NCBI RefSeq assembly: GCF_017309075.1
Contig: NZ_JAEMGS010000001.1
Coordinates: 248,001-312,000, forward strand
Source: Motiliproteus sp. SC1-56
Lineage (GTDB): Bacteria; Pseudomonadota; Gammaproteobacteria; Pseudomonadales; Balneatricaceae
DNA: 64,000 nucleotides
Reading direction: 5' to 3'
In this document: positions 36,005-45,240 of the stretch, in pieces
How positions within the stretch are numbered: the first letter of the stretch is position 1
Layout: each line of letters opens with the position of its first letter
Made by a program: the position numbers and the translations under genes
The notes under the pieces: generated by a model
What the model was told of the DNA's origin: nothing
Databases searched by the model: none
What the model saw: only the letters and a program-made list of their open reading frames with translations

Positions 36005-38197
36005 ATGGATTTGATGGAACAGGCCCAGGAGACCTTTGTCACCGAGAGTCTCGACCTGCTGATCGCCATGGAGGAAGGCCTTAACCAGCTGGAATCCGAG
36101 CCGGACAATGAGGAACTGATCAACTCTGTTTTTCGCGCGGCCCACACCATCAAAGGCTCTGCCGGGCTGTTCGGCCTGGATGATATCGTCGCCTTCACCC
36201 ACAAGGTGGAGAACGTCCTGGACCGGGTGCGCGACGGTGATATCGCTATCACGCCGCCCCTGATTGCGATTCTCCTCGAGTGCCGGGATCACACCGAGGC
36301 GCTGATCGAGGATATGGGCGGCGAAGCCACGGATCCGGCCCTGCTTGAGCAATCCGGTCAGCTGCTGGAGCGGCTTCAAGGCGTGGCCGGTGGTCCGGGC
36401 GGCGCCTCGCCCGCGGCGGGCGCCGAGGCGGCGGCCAGCAGCCCTTCGACCTGGGAAGCGAGCGTTGACCGTCAGGAGAGCCCGCCGGTGGAGAACGACA
36501 ACTGGCACATCTCCCTCAAGTTCCACCCTGACGTGTTTCGCAACGGCATGGACCCGCTCTCCTTTCTGCGCTACCTGGCCACTCTCGGCGAGATCGTGCG
36601 GGTGGCCACCAGCCTTGACGCCATGCCCGAGGCCGAGGCGATGGACCCCGAGTCCTGCTACCTCGGGATGGAGGTGGCGTTTAAGAGCGACGCCGACAAG
36701 CAGACGATCATGGAGGTGTTCGACTTCATCGCCGAAGACTCCGAAGTGGCGGTGCTGCCCCCCTACAGCAAGCTCTCCGAATATGCCGAGCTGATCGAAA
36801 AGCTCAAGGCCCAGGACGACAGCTACCGCATCGGTGACCTGCTGCTCCAGTGCGGCGCCCTGACGCAGCCGGAGCTGGACAAGGCGCTCTCCTACCAGCA
36901 GGCCCACCGCAGCGACCCCGAGCCCCAGCCCCTGGGTGAGGTGCTGGTGGAGCAGCGGGCAGTGCACCCGGAAACCGTCAAGGCGGCCCTGGGCAAGCAG
37001 AAGCAGATCAAGGAGGTCAAGCTCAAGGAGAGCAAGTCGATCCGGGTCGACGCCGGCCGCCTCGATCAGCTGATCAACCTGGTGGGGGAGCTGGTGATCG
37101 CCGGCGCCGGCACCAACCTCAAGGCCCAGCAGCTGGGTGATGCCGACCTGCAGGAGTCGGTGTCCCTGATCTCGCGCCTGGTGGAGGAGATCCGCGACCG
37201 CTCCCTGCGCCTGCGCATGGTGCAGGTGGGGGATACCTTCAATCGCTTTAACCGGGTGGTGCGGGATGTCTCCCGGGAGCTCGGCAAATCCATCCGCCTG
37301 GTGATCGAGGGCAGCGAGACCGAACTGGACAAGAGCGTGGTGGAGAAGATCGGCGACCCGCTGACCCACTTGGTGCGCAACGCCATTGATCACGGCATCG
37401 AAAGCGCCGAGGCGCGCCGCGCCGCCGGCAAGCCGGAACAGGGGATGGTCAAGCTCGATGCCTACCACGACTCCGGCAGCATCGTTATCGAGGTCAGTGA
37501 CGATGGCGGCGGCATCGATGCCGACAAGGTGCTGGCCAAGGCCCGCGCCAACGGTCTGGTGCCCGCTGACGCCCAGCTCAGCCGTCCGGAGATCCTGCGC
37601 CTGATCCTCAAGGCCGGGCTGAGCACCAAGGAGGCGGTGAGCAACCTCTCCGGACGTGGCGTGGGGATGGACGTGGTGACCAAGAACGTCGAGGCCCTGC
37701 GCGGCGACATCGAGGTGGAGAGCGAGCTGGGGCGGGGCACCTCGATCAAGGTGCGCCTGCCGCTGACCCTGTCGATCATCGACGGCTTTCTGGTGGGGGT
37801 CGGCAGCGCCGGGTATGTCATCCCGCTGGACTCGGTGGTGGAGTGCATCGAGCACCAGGACGTGGACAAGGTACGCGCCCACGGCGGGCGCTACATCAAC
37901 CTGCGTGACGAGGTGCTGCCCTATCTCAACCTGCGCGAACTGTTCGGTGAGCGGGGCGCGTCCACGGTGGGGCGGGAGAACATCGTCGTGGTCAGAAGCG
38001 GCAACCAGAAAGCGGGTTTGGTCGTGGACGAGTTAATGGGCGAATACCAGACAGTCATCAAGCCGTTGAGCCGGATTTTCTCCCGGCTCAGCGGAATCAG
38101 CGGCTCCACCATCCTGGGATCGGGCGAAGTGGCCATGATTCTGGATGTGTCGGCCCTGATCAAAGAGGCGGAACAGAAAACCCTTCAGTTGGGTTGA
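36005..38197 (+). CDS. cheA: Chemotaxis histidine kinase CheA
   Basis: 730 aa. P1 HPt domain with phospho-His H47 in 'RAAHTIKGSAGLFG'; a linker; P2-like CheY-binding region ~165-255; an extra segment ~270-330 ('LLLQCGALTQPELDKALSYQQ'), which looks like a degenerate helical module not usual in E. coli CheA; P3 dimerisation helices; P4 kinase with 'HLVRNAIDHGIE', 'DDGGGID' and 'GRGVGMDVV'; P5 CheW-like domain from ~595. Autophosphorylates on receptor signal and passes phosphate to CheY and CheB. The regulators encoded around it complete the pathway. Confidence 0.95.
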   Translation: MDLMEQAQETFVTESLDLLIAMEEGLNQLESEPDNEELINSVFRAAHTIKGSAGLFGLDDIVAFTHKVENVLDRVRDGDIAITPPLIAILLECRDHTEALIEDMGGEATDPALLEQSGQLLERLQGVAGGPGGASPAAGAEAAASSPSTWEASVDRQESPPVENDNWHISLKFHPDVFRNGMDPLSFLRYLATLGEIVRVATSLDAMPEAEAMDPESCYLGMEVAFKSDADKQTIMEVFDFIAEDSEVAVLPPYSKLSEYAELIEKLKAQDDSYRIGDLLLQCGALTQPELDKALSYQQAHRSDPEPQPLGEVLVEQRAVHPETVKAALGKQKQIKEVKLKESKSIRVDAGRLDQLINLVGELVIAGAGTNLKAQQLGDADLQESVSLISRLVEEIRDRSLRLRMVQVGDTFNRFNRVVRDVSRELGKSIRLVIEGSETELDKSVVEKIGDPLTHLVRNAIDHGIESAEARRAAGKPEQGMVKLDAYHDSGSIVIEVSDDGGGIDADKVLAKARANGLVPADAQLSRPEILRLILKAGLSTKEAVSNLSGRGVGMDVVTKNVEALRGDIEVESELGRGTSIKVRLPLTLSIIDGFLVGVGSAGYVIPLDSVVECIEHQDVDKVRAHGGRYINLRDEVLPYLNLRELFGERGASTVGRENIVVVRSGNQKAGLVVDELMGEYQTVIKPLSRIFSRLSGISGSTILGSGEVAMILDVSALIKEAEQKTLQLG

Positions 38198-38245
38198 GCC
38201 GCAAAACCTGTGCAGTACCTAAGGCAAGAGCGAAAGGAGTAAGCC

Positions 38246-40405
38246 ATGAAATGGCGTAATTTATTGATTGGGAGCAAGCTTGCGATTGGATTCGGCACCC
38301 TCTTGGTGCTGATCGGCGCTGCCAGCTTTGTCGGCTTCAATGGCATCAAGAAGGTGGATCACAGCCTGCAGGTGGTCGGCAACGAAGAGGCCCCCATCGT
38401 GGAGGCGGCCAACGAGATGAAGCTCGAACTGATGGTGGCCCGCAACGCCATGGAGGAGTTCAAGGGCGCCACCGCCACCATCGCCACCGACAATGAAGTG
38501 GCGCTCGAAGAGATTCTGCGCAACTACCAGGCCTCGGTTGAAGCCTTTGACATCTACAACGGTGCCATCGTCGAGGGCGGCACCCTGCCGGACGGCTCGG
38601 TGGTGATCAAGACCGACAACCCCGAGCTGGCCAACCTGGTGCGCCAGTCCGACGAGGTGCATAACGGCGAGTTCCAGAAAGCCGCGACCGAAATGCAGGC
38701 CCGGGGTCGGATGCTGATCGAGTCGGCTAAGCAAGCCGATGCGGCCATGCTGAACATGGAGGCCGCTTTTGACCAGGTGGTCGACCTTGCCGACCAGGCC
38801 GAGACGGTCTTCAAGGAGCAGGTGGAGGCCGGACTGGCCAATGCCCGAACCCTCGCCGCGCTGCAAAAAGTGGTCGGGGAGGATGTGCCCAAGATTGACG
38901 CCGCCATGGAGATCAAGGTGTCGATCGAGCTGGCGCGGATCAAGCTCGAAGAGGTGGCGCAGATGACCGAAGCTGCTGCCGTGAACGACCTTGAAGCCGA
39001 GTACCGGGATACCATCGTCGAGTTTGACGCGCTGGTAGAGGCGCTGCTGAACGGCGGTACCGTGGACGGCTCGGCGATGGTCGCCGTCACGGATCCGGCG
39101 GCGCGCCAGGCCGTCAAAGAGTTGGATGAGTACCACGGCGTATTCCAGCAGGCGGCTGAAAGCGTGATGGCCAGCCGCCGGGCCCTGATCAGTGAAATGG
39201 AGGCGGCTAACCTCGCCATGCAGGCGCTGGATGCTGCCGGGGGCCACGCCGAGGAGCTGTTGAACCAGGTGGAAGCGCTGGCCGGGGCTGAGATGGAAGA
39301 GGCCAAGGCCGCCGGCAACCGTGCCCAGCAGGAGGCCATCACCGTGCTGATCGGGGTCTCCCTGGCCTCCATCGTGATCGGGGTGATCCTGGGTGTCGCC
39401 ATTACCCGCTCCGTCAGCGGTCCTCTGGCCCGGGCCGTCAAGGCTTGCGAACAGGTGGCCAAGGGCGACCTCACCGCGAAGATCGAATCCGATTCCAGGG
39501 ATGAGATCGGCCAGCTGTTGAAAGCCATGGGGCTGATGAACGCCAAGCTGGGCGAGATCGTCGGCCAGGTACGCTCCGGGGCAGACGCCCTGGCCAGCGC
39601 CGCCGAAGAGGTGAGCGCCACCTCCCAGTCCCTGAGTCAGGCCTCCAGTGAGCAGGCGGCCAGCGTCGAGCAGACCAGCGCGTCGCTGGAGGAGATCACC
39701 GCCTCCATCAGCCAGAACGCGGAGAACGCCAAGCTCACCGACGGCATGGCCACCAAGGCCTCGACACAGGGCCAGGAAGGGGGCCAGGCGGTCAGCAACA
39801 CCGTCGCGGCGATGAAGAACATCGCTGAGAAGATCGCCATTATCGAGGACATCGCCTACCAGACCAACCTGCTGGCGCTGAACGCGGCCATCGAAGCGGC
39901 CCGCGCCGGCGAGCACGGCAAGGGCTTTGCCGTGGTGGCGGCGGAAGTGCGCAAGCTGGCCGAGCGCAGTCAGAAATCTTCCCAGGAGATCAGCGACCTG
40001 GCCTCCAGCAGCGTGGAGGTGGCGGAAAACGCCGGCCGCCTGCTGGATGAGATCGTACCCAGCATCGCCAAGACCGCTGACCTGGTGCAGGAGATCGCCG
40101 CGGCCTCCAACGAGCAGGCCTGCGGGGTCGGTCAGATCAACTCCGCCATGACCCAGATGGACGGCGTGACCCAGCAGAACGCCTCTTCTTCCGAGGAGCT
40201 GGCGGCCACCTCCGAAGAGATGAGCAGCCAGGCAGTGCAGCTGCAGCAGCTGATGAGCTACTTCAAGGTGGAGGAAGGGCACGGCGTCCGCAGTCCGCTG
40301 CCGCTATCTACCTCAACCGCCATCAGCGGCAACCGGCAAAGCCGCCAGGAGCCCGAAGCCGAGGCGGCTGCCGAGGCGCCTGAAGCCGAGTTTCAGCGGT
40401 TCTAG
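38246..40405 (+). CDS. Transmembrane methyl-accepting chemotaxis protein with duplicated sensor domain
   Basis: 719 aa. TM1 ~10-30, long helical periplasmic domain ~31-363, TM2 ~364-386, HAMP ~388-440, signalling domain with tip '[39 protein letters not shown]'. The sensor part contains two similar units: residues ~94-172 and ~253-326 share F-D..., GGT-DGS, V..TD, DE-H, FQ-AA, A-R-LI and A..AM in the same order. There is no C-terminal NWETF-type CheR pentapeptide (ends EFQRF, which is close to xWxxF only in its last Phe). Ligand unknown. Start: AAAGGAG 6 bases upstream. Confidence 0.92.
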   Translation: MKWRNLLIGSKLAIGFGTLLVLIGAASFVGFNGIKKVDHSLQVVGNEEAPIVEAANEMKLELMVARNAMEEFKGATATIATDNEVALEEILRNYQASVEAFDIYNGAIVEGGTLPDGSVVIKTDNPELANLVRQSDEVHNGEFQKAATEMQARGRMLIESAKQADAAMLNMEAAFDQVVDLADQAETVFKEQVEAGLANARTLAALQKVVGEDVPKIDAAMEIKVSIELARIKLEEVAQMTEAAAVNDLEAEYRDTIVEFDALVEALLNGGTVDGSAMVAVTDPAARQAVKELDEYHGVFQQAAESVMASRRALISEMEAANLAMQALDAAGGHAEELLNQVEALAGAEMEEAKAAGNRAQQEAITVLIGVSLASIVIGVILGVAITRSVSGPLARAVKACEQVAKGDLTAKIESDSRDEIGQLLKAMGLMNAKLGEIVGQVRSGADALASAAEEVSATSQSLSQASSEQAASVEQTSASLEEITASISQNAENAKLTDGMATKASTQGQEGGQAVSNTVAAMKNIAEKIAIIEDIAYQTNLLALNAAIEAARAGEHGKGFAVVAAEVRKLAERSQKSSQEISDLASSSVEVAENAGRLLDEIVPSIAKTADLVQEIAAASNEQACGVGQINSAMTQMDGVTQQNASSSEELAATSEEMSSQAVQLQQLMSYFKVEEGHGVRSPLPLSTSTAISGNRQSRQEPEAEAAAEAPEAEFQRF

Positions 40406-40414
40406 GAGGCCAGC

Positions 40415-40963
40415 ATGGGGCAGATAATGGAGAAGCCGGCCGAGGCCGGCGAGCTGACCGAGGCGCAAGCGCAGCAGGGCGGGCAGTACCTGACGTTCTA
40501 CCTGCAGGGAGAGATGTTCGGCCTGAACATCCTTCCCATCAAGGAGATCATCGAGTACGGCAAGGTGACCAGCGTGCCCATGGTTCCGGAATACGTGCGC
40601 GGGGTGATCAACCTGCGCGGCAACGTGGTGCCCGTCATCGACCTGCCGGTGCGTTTCGGCTGGGCCTCCTCGCCGCCCAACAAGCGCACCTGCATCGTCA
40701 TTGTCGAGGTGGAGAGTGACCAGGAGCGGCTGGATATCGGCATCGTGATCGACAGCGTCAGCGAGGTGCTGGATATCGAGGCGGCCAATATCGGCGCGGC
40801 GCCGAGCTTTGGCGCCAAGATCCGCACTGACTTCATCGCCGGCATGGGCCGGGTCGGTGAGGACTTTATCGTGCTGCTTAACGTCAACAAGGTGCTGTCG
40901 GTGGACGAGCTTTCCCAGTTGGGTGATGTCCCCGGTGCGGATCTTGGTGGTGAAGACGCCTGA
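40415..40963 (+). CDS. cheW: Chemotaxis coupling protein CheW
   Basis: 182 aa, one CheW domain preceded by a ~28-residue Glu/Ala-rich extension. Typical blocks: 'QYLTFYLQGEMFGLNILPIKEIIEYG', 'VPEYVRGVINLRGNVVPVIDLPVRFG', 'IVIDSVSEVLDI'. Couples the MCP array to CheA. Starts 9 bases after the MCP; AGGAGG upstream of the ATG. Followed by a terminator that separates it from cheR. Confidence 0.95.
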   Translation: MGQIMEKPAEAGELTEAQAQQGGQYLTFYLQGEMFGLNILPIKEIIEYGKVTSVPMVPEYVRGVINLRGNVVPVIDLPVRFGWASSPPNKRTCIVIVEVESDQERLDIGIVIDSVSEVLDIEAANIGAAPSFGAKIRTDFIAGMGRVGEDFIVLLNVNKVLSVDELSQLGDVPGADLGGEDA

Positions 40964-41000
40964 GGGCGGTTAAGAAGAAGCGGCGATTTGCCGGAACCAT

Positions 41001-41030
41001 GCCCGAAGCCTGTGTTTCGGGCGTTTTTCT
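41001..41030 (+). terminator. Intrinsic terminator after cheW
   Basis: GCCCGAA (41001-41007) pairs with TTCGGGC (41016-41022), 8-base loop, then GTTTTTCT. It suggests that cheRDB are at least partly expressed from a separate promoter in the remaining ~85 bases. Confidence 0.75.
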
Positions 41031-41115
41031 ATTCAAAACAGATGTCTTATCCGCCGCGGATTGCCCCGGCGGCCCCCTTGCCGGATGATTAGGGGAGTAA
41101 GCGGAGGGAGAGTCA

Positions 41116-41928
41116 TTGAGCGCCGAGACCATCAGCCAGAAGGAGTTCGACCAGTTTCGCCAGCTGATCTTCGAGCAGGCGGGGATTACCCTGTCCGATG
41201 CTAAGAAGCGCCTGGTGGTGGGACGTTTGGGCAAGCGCCTGCGTCACTACCGGCTGCAGAGCTTCGGTGACTACTTCAACCGCTTGATGTCCCATCAGCT
41301 CGAGCCCCAGGAGCTGCAGGTGGTGATCGACCAGCTCACCACCAACGAGACCCACTTTTTCAGAGAGCCCGCCCATTTTGATTTTCTGCGCGAGCAGGTG
41401 CTCGCCCCCTTGGGGCCGGGCCGCAGGATCCGGGTCTGGAGCGCCGCCAGCTCCTCCGGCGAGGAGGCCTACTCCAGCGCCATGGTGATACACGACCGGC
41501 TCGGCGAGGGCACCTGGGAGGTGTTCGGCTCCGATATCAACCGGGCGATTCTGCAGCGGGCGCAACGGGCGGTCTATTCGATGAACGTCGCCCACGAGAT
41601 TCCCGAGCACTACCTTAAGCGCTACTGCCTCAAGGGGGTCCGTTCCCAGGAGGGCGCCTTTCTGATCGCCCCCGAGCTGCGCAAGCACGTGCGCTTCGAG
41701 CAGGTGAACCTGAACGCGCCGCTGCCGAACATCGGTGAGTTCGACGTGATCTTTCTGCGCAACGTGATGATCTACTTTTCGCTGCAGACCAAGCAGTCGG
41801 TGGTGGCGCGCATGCTGCCCAAGCTCAAGCCCGGCGGCTATTTCATCGTCGGCCACTCGGAGAGTCTCAACGGGGTCACCGACTCCCTCGAGCTCATTCG
41901 TCCCACCCTCTACCGCAAGCCCCTTTAA
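41116..41928 (+). CDS. cheR: Chemotaxis methyltransferase CheR
   Basis: 270 aa, N-terminal helical CheR domain and SAM-binding domain with 'IRVWSAASSSGEEAYSSAMVI' (the usual A-C-S-T-G-E-E motif reads A-S-S-S-G-E-E) and 'FDVIFLRNVMIYF'. Methylates glutamates on MCPs. The start is TTG with GGAGGGAG upstream. Followed after 3 bases by cheD. Confidence 0.95.
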   Translation: MSAETISQKEFDQFRQLIFEQAGITLSDAKKRLVVGRLGKRLRHYRLQSFGDYFNRLMSHQLEPQELQVVIDQLTTNETHFFREPAHFDFLREQVLAPLGPGRRIRVWSAASSSGEEAYSSAMVIHDRLGEGTWEVFGSDINRAILQRAQRAVYSMNVAHEIPEHYLKRYCLKGVRSQEGAFLIAPELRKHVRFEQVNLNAPLPNIGEFDVIFLRNVMIYFSLQTKQSVVARMLPKLKPGGYFIVGHSESLNGVTDSLELIRPTLYRKPL

Positions 41929-41931
41929 GTC

Positions 41932-42429
41932 ATGCCAAAGAGGATGCCGATGCAGGTACTTAAACCCGGCGACTTTTACTTCGGCAGCCGGGGTGAACAG
42001 ATCAAAACCTTGCTGGGCTCCTGCGTGGCGATTACCCTCTGGCATCCGCAACAGCGTATCGGCGGCATGTGCCACTTCCTGCTGCCCGATAACGGCGGCA
42101 AGGAGCTGGAGAAGGGGGGCTATGACGGCCGCTACGCCGACCAGGTCATGGCGATGTTCAAGCGGGAGCTGGTCCGCACCCGGACCCGGCCCCGGGATTA
42201 CCAGGTCAAGGTGTTCGGCGGTGGCAACATGTTTCCCCAGCTGGCGCGCCAGGGGCTGGATATTGGTCAGCGCAACATCGGCGCCGCCCGCCGGCTGCTG
42301 CACCAGGAGGGTTTTCGCATCCGGGCCGAGCACGTGGGCAAGAGCGGTCACCGCGCGATAATTTTGGAACTGGAGACGGGCCGGACCTGGGTACGTTGGC
42401 AGGGGCAGGGCGCTGGGAACGAACACTGA
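41932..42429 (+). CDS. cheD: Chemoreceptor glutamine deamidase CheD
   Basis: 165 aa. Catalytic Cys in '[14 protein letters not shown]' and His in 'GGMCHFLLP', as in CheD thiol deamidases; '[10 protein letters not shown]' and 'NIGAARRLL' follow. Deamidates receptor glutamines and may bind CheY-P phosphatases. A second in-frame ATG at 41950 would also begin ahead of the conserved '[10 protein letters not shown]'. cheB begins 14 bases after its stop. Confidence 0.94.
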   Translation: MPKRMPMQVLKPGDFYFGSRGEQIKTLLGSCVAITLWHPQQRIGGMCHFLLPDNGGKELEKGGYDGRYADQVMAMFKRELVRTRTRPRDYQVKVFGGGNMFPQLARQGLDIGQRNIGAARRLLHQEGFRIRAEHVGKSGHRAIILELETGRTWVRWQGQGAGNEH

Positions 42430-42443
42430 GGGTCCAAGAGCAG

Positions 42444-43580
42444 ATGGGCAGAGAAAAGATCAAAGTCATGGTGGTGGACGACTCGGCGGTGGTGCGCCAG
42501 GTCGTGACCGCCACCCTCGCCAGCGACCCGGCCATAGAGGTGATCGGTAGCGCCGCCGACCCGCTCTTCGCCCTGAAAAAGATGGAAAAGTGCTGGCCCG
42601 ACGTCATCGTCCTCGACGTGGAGATGCCTCGCATGGACGGGATCAGCTTTTTGCGCAAGCTCATGGCCGAGCGCCCGACCCCGGTGGTGATCTGCTCGTC
42701 ATTGACCGAGTCCAATTCTGAAACCCTGCACCGGGCCCTGGCGGCCGGTGCGGTGGAGATCATTACCAAACCCAAGGTGGGGTTGAAGGGCTTCCTGCAC
42801 GAGTCGGCCAAGAGGCTGATCGCCGCAGTTAAGGCCGCCAGCCAGGCGCGGCTTGAGGCGCGCACCGACGCCAGCGCGCAGCTGAAGGTCAGCCCCAAGC
42901 TCAGCGCCGATGCCGTCCTGCCTGAAGGGCCAGCCTTGGGCGGAGGAGCGCCCCTAGATAAGGCTGCGTCTCTGAGAGGAGAAGGATCTCTGCACGGCGT
43001 GAAAACCACCGAGAAACTGGTGGTGATCGGTACCTCTACCGGCGGCACCCAGGCCCTGGAGCGGGTGCTCAAGGCCTTGCCCCGGGTCTCGCCGGGCATC
43101 GCCATCGTGCAGCACATGCCGGAAAAGTTCACCGAGGCCTTTGCCCAGCGACTGGACGGCCTCTGCCAGATCAACGTGCGTGAGGCCCATGACGGTGACC
43201 GCCTGCTGCCGGGTGTGGCCCTGGTCGCTCCCGGAGGCCGTCATTTGCTGGTCAAGCGCAACGGCGCCCAGTTTCACGTGGAGGTGCGGGACGGACCGCT
43301 GGTCAATCGCCACCGGCCCTCGGTGGATGTGCTGTTCCGCTCGGCTGCCCGCTGTGCCGGCCCCAACGCCCTGGGGATTATCATGACCGGGATGGGGGAC
43401 GACGGCGCCCGCGGCCTGCTGGAGATGCGCCAGGCCGGGGCCCAGACCCTGGGCCAGGACGAGGCCAGCTGCGTGGTGTACGGGATGCCAAAAGAGGCTT
43501 TTAAGATCGGCGCACTGCAGCGCAGCGTCGATCTGGAGCAGATTCCCCGGGAAATCATCGACTACTTTCACGCCCAGTAG
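42444..43580 (+). CDS. cheB: Protein-glutamate methylesterase CheB
   Basis: 378 aa from ATG 42444, just before '[16 protein letters not shown]'. Receiver domain with D11/D12 and phospho-acceptor D58 in '[12 protein letters not shown]'; a linker ~130-190 of variable sequence; methylesterase domain with the Ser of 'GTSTGGTQ', His of 'VQHMPEKF' and Asp of '[10 protein letters not shown]'. Removes methyl groups from MCPs when phosphorylated. Upstream ribosome site is weak. Last gene of the recognisable che set. Confidence 0.95.
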   Translation: MGREKIKVMVVDDSAVVRQVVTATLASDPAIEVIGSAADPLFALKKMEKCWPDVIVLDVEMPRMDGISFLRKLMAERPTPVVICSSLTESNSETLHRALAAGAVEIITKPKVGLKGFLHESAKRLIAAVKAASQARLEARTDASAQLKVSPKLSADAVLPEGPALGGGAPLDKAASLRGEGSLHGVKTTEKLVVIGTSTGGTQALERVLKALPRVSPGIAIVQHMPEKFTEAFAQRLDGLCQINVREAHDGDRLLPGVALVAPGGRHLLVKRNGAQFHVEVRDGPLVNRHRPSVDVLFRSAARCAGPNALGIIMTGMGDDGARGLLEMRQAGAQTLGQDEASCVVYGMPKEAFKIGALQRSVDLEQIPREIIDYFHAQ

Positions 43581-43771
43581 CCTGTAGGCGGGGCGTCTCC
43601 CCCGCCCCCTTCAAACGAATCAATAGCCTCATTAAAACAAAGGATTAGGTTTTGCTCTCCCGCCTCGCTTGGAGTATCTTCCACGCCCTGTACTAGAGTA
43701 GAATAGCGACGCTTTTTCTGCCGTAGAGCGACTCCAGGGACCGGAAACTCTTTCTTTTAGAGGTGATGGTA

Positions 43772-44743
43772 ATGTCGACGCACGACCCCGGGAACGCCCG
43801 GGGGGGCGCCAAGAGTATTAGCGTGTTTGCCTGGATCGATGCCCGGCATCGATTTCTGCTGGATACCTACGACCAGCTGTTGCTCAGCCCCGACCGCAAA
43901 CATATCTCCCGTTGCCTCTATCTTGCGCACCAGATTCAGGGCGCCTGCAAGCAGCACAAGGACGGCCTGCTGGCGGCGCTGCAGCTCAACCGCAATCCTC
44001 AATACCAGCACGTCAAGGAGCTCTTCGTCGGCGTGCTGTGCGAGCAGCTGGGTCAGCAGGCGGGGCTTTCGCCCTCGGCGCGGCTGCTGCTGATCTGCGC
44101 CGCCCTGACCCAGGATATCGCCATGCTCGACCTGCAGGACAACAAGCTGGACCGGCAGGCCACCGGACTGACCGAGGGGCAGCGCGCCATGATCCGCAAG
44201 CATCCCACGGGGGGGCGCCGGATCCTGGAGCGGGCCGGGGTCAAGGATGCGGTCTGGCTGGAGGCGGTGGAGCAGCACCACGAGCGGCCCGACGGCAAGG
44301 GCTACCCGCAGGGGCTGGCCGGCAGCGAGATCGCCCTCAGCGCGCGGATTCTGACCGTGGCCGATGTCTACGTGGCCATGGTGCGCCCTCGCGGTGACCG
44401 TCCTGCACTGTCGCCCCGGGAGGCGATTAAAAATATCTTCCGAATGCGTGACGAGCAGGTGGATGCCGATATCGCCCGCTCACTGGCGGATACCCTGGGC
44501 ATGCATCCCCCCGGCAGCTGGGTGCGCCTGATCAATGACGAGGTGGGGGTGGTGACCGGGGCCGGGACCGGGCACCCGTTTCCCGAGGTGGCGGTGATTC
44601 TCTCCAGTGACGGCGAGCACCTCGCGGAGCCTGAACTTCGGGATACCGGTATCCGCCGCTTCACGGTGGCGGAAATGGTCAAGGCACCCTTTCATTTCAA
44701 CCTTTCGGCCATCCTCAGCGGGCTATGGCCAAGACTATCCTAG
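43772..44743 (+). CDS. HD-GYP-related protein with a replaced HD histidine
   Basis: 323 aa from ATG 43772 (AGAGGTGA 5-6 bases upstream; earlier GTG/ATG add 2-3 residues). Residues ~105-215 follow the HD-GYP pattern: 'HHERPDGKGYPQGL' (HH 169-170, GYP 177-179), H144 and D198 in 'ADVYVAM'. The defining HD pair, normally in 'LLHDIGK', reads 'ALTQDIAM': His is Gln114. With a metal ligand gone, c-di-GMP hydrolysis may be lost or altered, and the protein may only bind. The N-terminal ~100 residues are helical without a known domain. Located between cheB and the bacteriohemerythrin, so a link to motility control is plausible. Confidence 0.75.
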   Translation: MSTHDPGNARGGAKSISVFAWIDARHRFLLDTYDQLLLSPDRKHISRCLYLAHQIQGACKQHKDGLLAALQLNRNPQYQHVKELFVGVLCEQLGQQAGLSPSARLLLICAALTQDIAMLDLQDNKLDRQATGLTEGQRAMIRKHPTGGRRILERAGVKDAVWLEAVEQHHERPDGKGYPQGLAGSEIALSARILTVADVYVAMVRPRGDRPALSPREAIKNIFRMRDEQVDADIARSLADTLGMHPPGSWVRLINDEVGVVTGAGTGHPFPEVAVILSSDGEHLAEPELRDTGIRRFTVAEMVKAPFHFNLSAILSGLWPRLS

Positions 44744-44773
44744 GCCTTGCGGCCGGCAGTAGGAGGAACACGC

Positions 44774-45178
44774 ATGCGCGCATTGCGACTTGAACCCAGT
44801 CTTCACCTTGGCATTGAAGCTATCGACCGCCAGCACGGCGAGATGGTGGACATGATCAACGAGACCCAGGCCCTGCTCGAAGCGGAGGAGAGCGGCGACC
44901 AGTTGGTGCAGATCCTCAACCGCTTCAACACGCTCTGCATCGATCACTTCAGCACGGAAGAGGCGCTGATGCGCGAGGCGGGTTACCCCGACCTCGCCCA
45001 GCACAAGAAGTTGCACGACGGCTCCCTGGAGCGCGCCTTCGGTTTTGACGCCGCCTCCCTGGGCCGCGACAAGGAGGCGGGCAAGGCCCTGCTGCAGCTG
45101 CTGCGTGACTGGCTGCTGGCCCATATTCACGCCGACCGGGAGATGGCGCACTTTCTCAAGGCGCAGGGCATCCGCTAG
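44774..45178 (+). CDS. Bacteriohemerythrin
   Basis: 134 aa single hemerythrin domain. All diiron ligands visible: H21, H58-x3-E62, H77-x3-H81, H117-x3-D121. Binds O2 (or NO) reversibly; in bacteria it supplies oxygen to enzymes or serves as an O2 sensor coupled to chemotaxis. Start: ATG 44774 with AGGAGG 7 bases upstream; an in-frame start 27 bases earlier is not needed. Its place beside che genes and dctD fits an aerotaxis-related role (inference). Confidence 0.93.
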   Translation: MRALRLEPSLHLGIEAIDRQHGEMVDMINETQALLEAEESGDQLVQILNRFNTLCIDHFSTEEALMREAGYPDLAQHKKLHDGSLERAFGFDAASLGRDKEAGKALLQLLRDWLLAHIHADREMAHFLKAQGIR

Positions 45179-45240
45179 CTGCGAGGCTGAATCTTGCGGT
45201 ATCCTCTGGGCCCCAGCGCTTTCCAAACGGAACCGAGACC

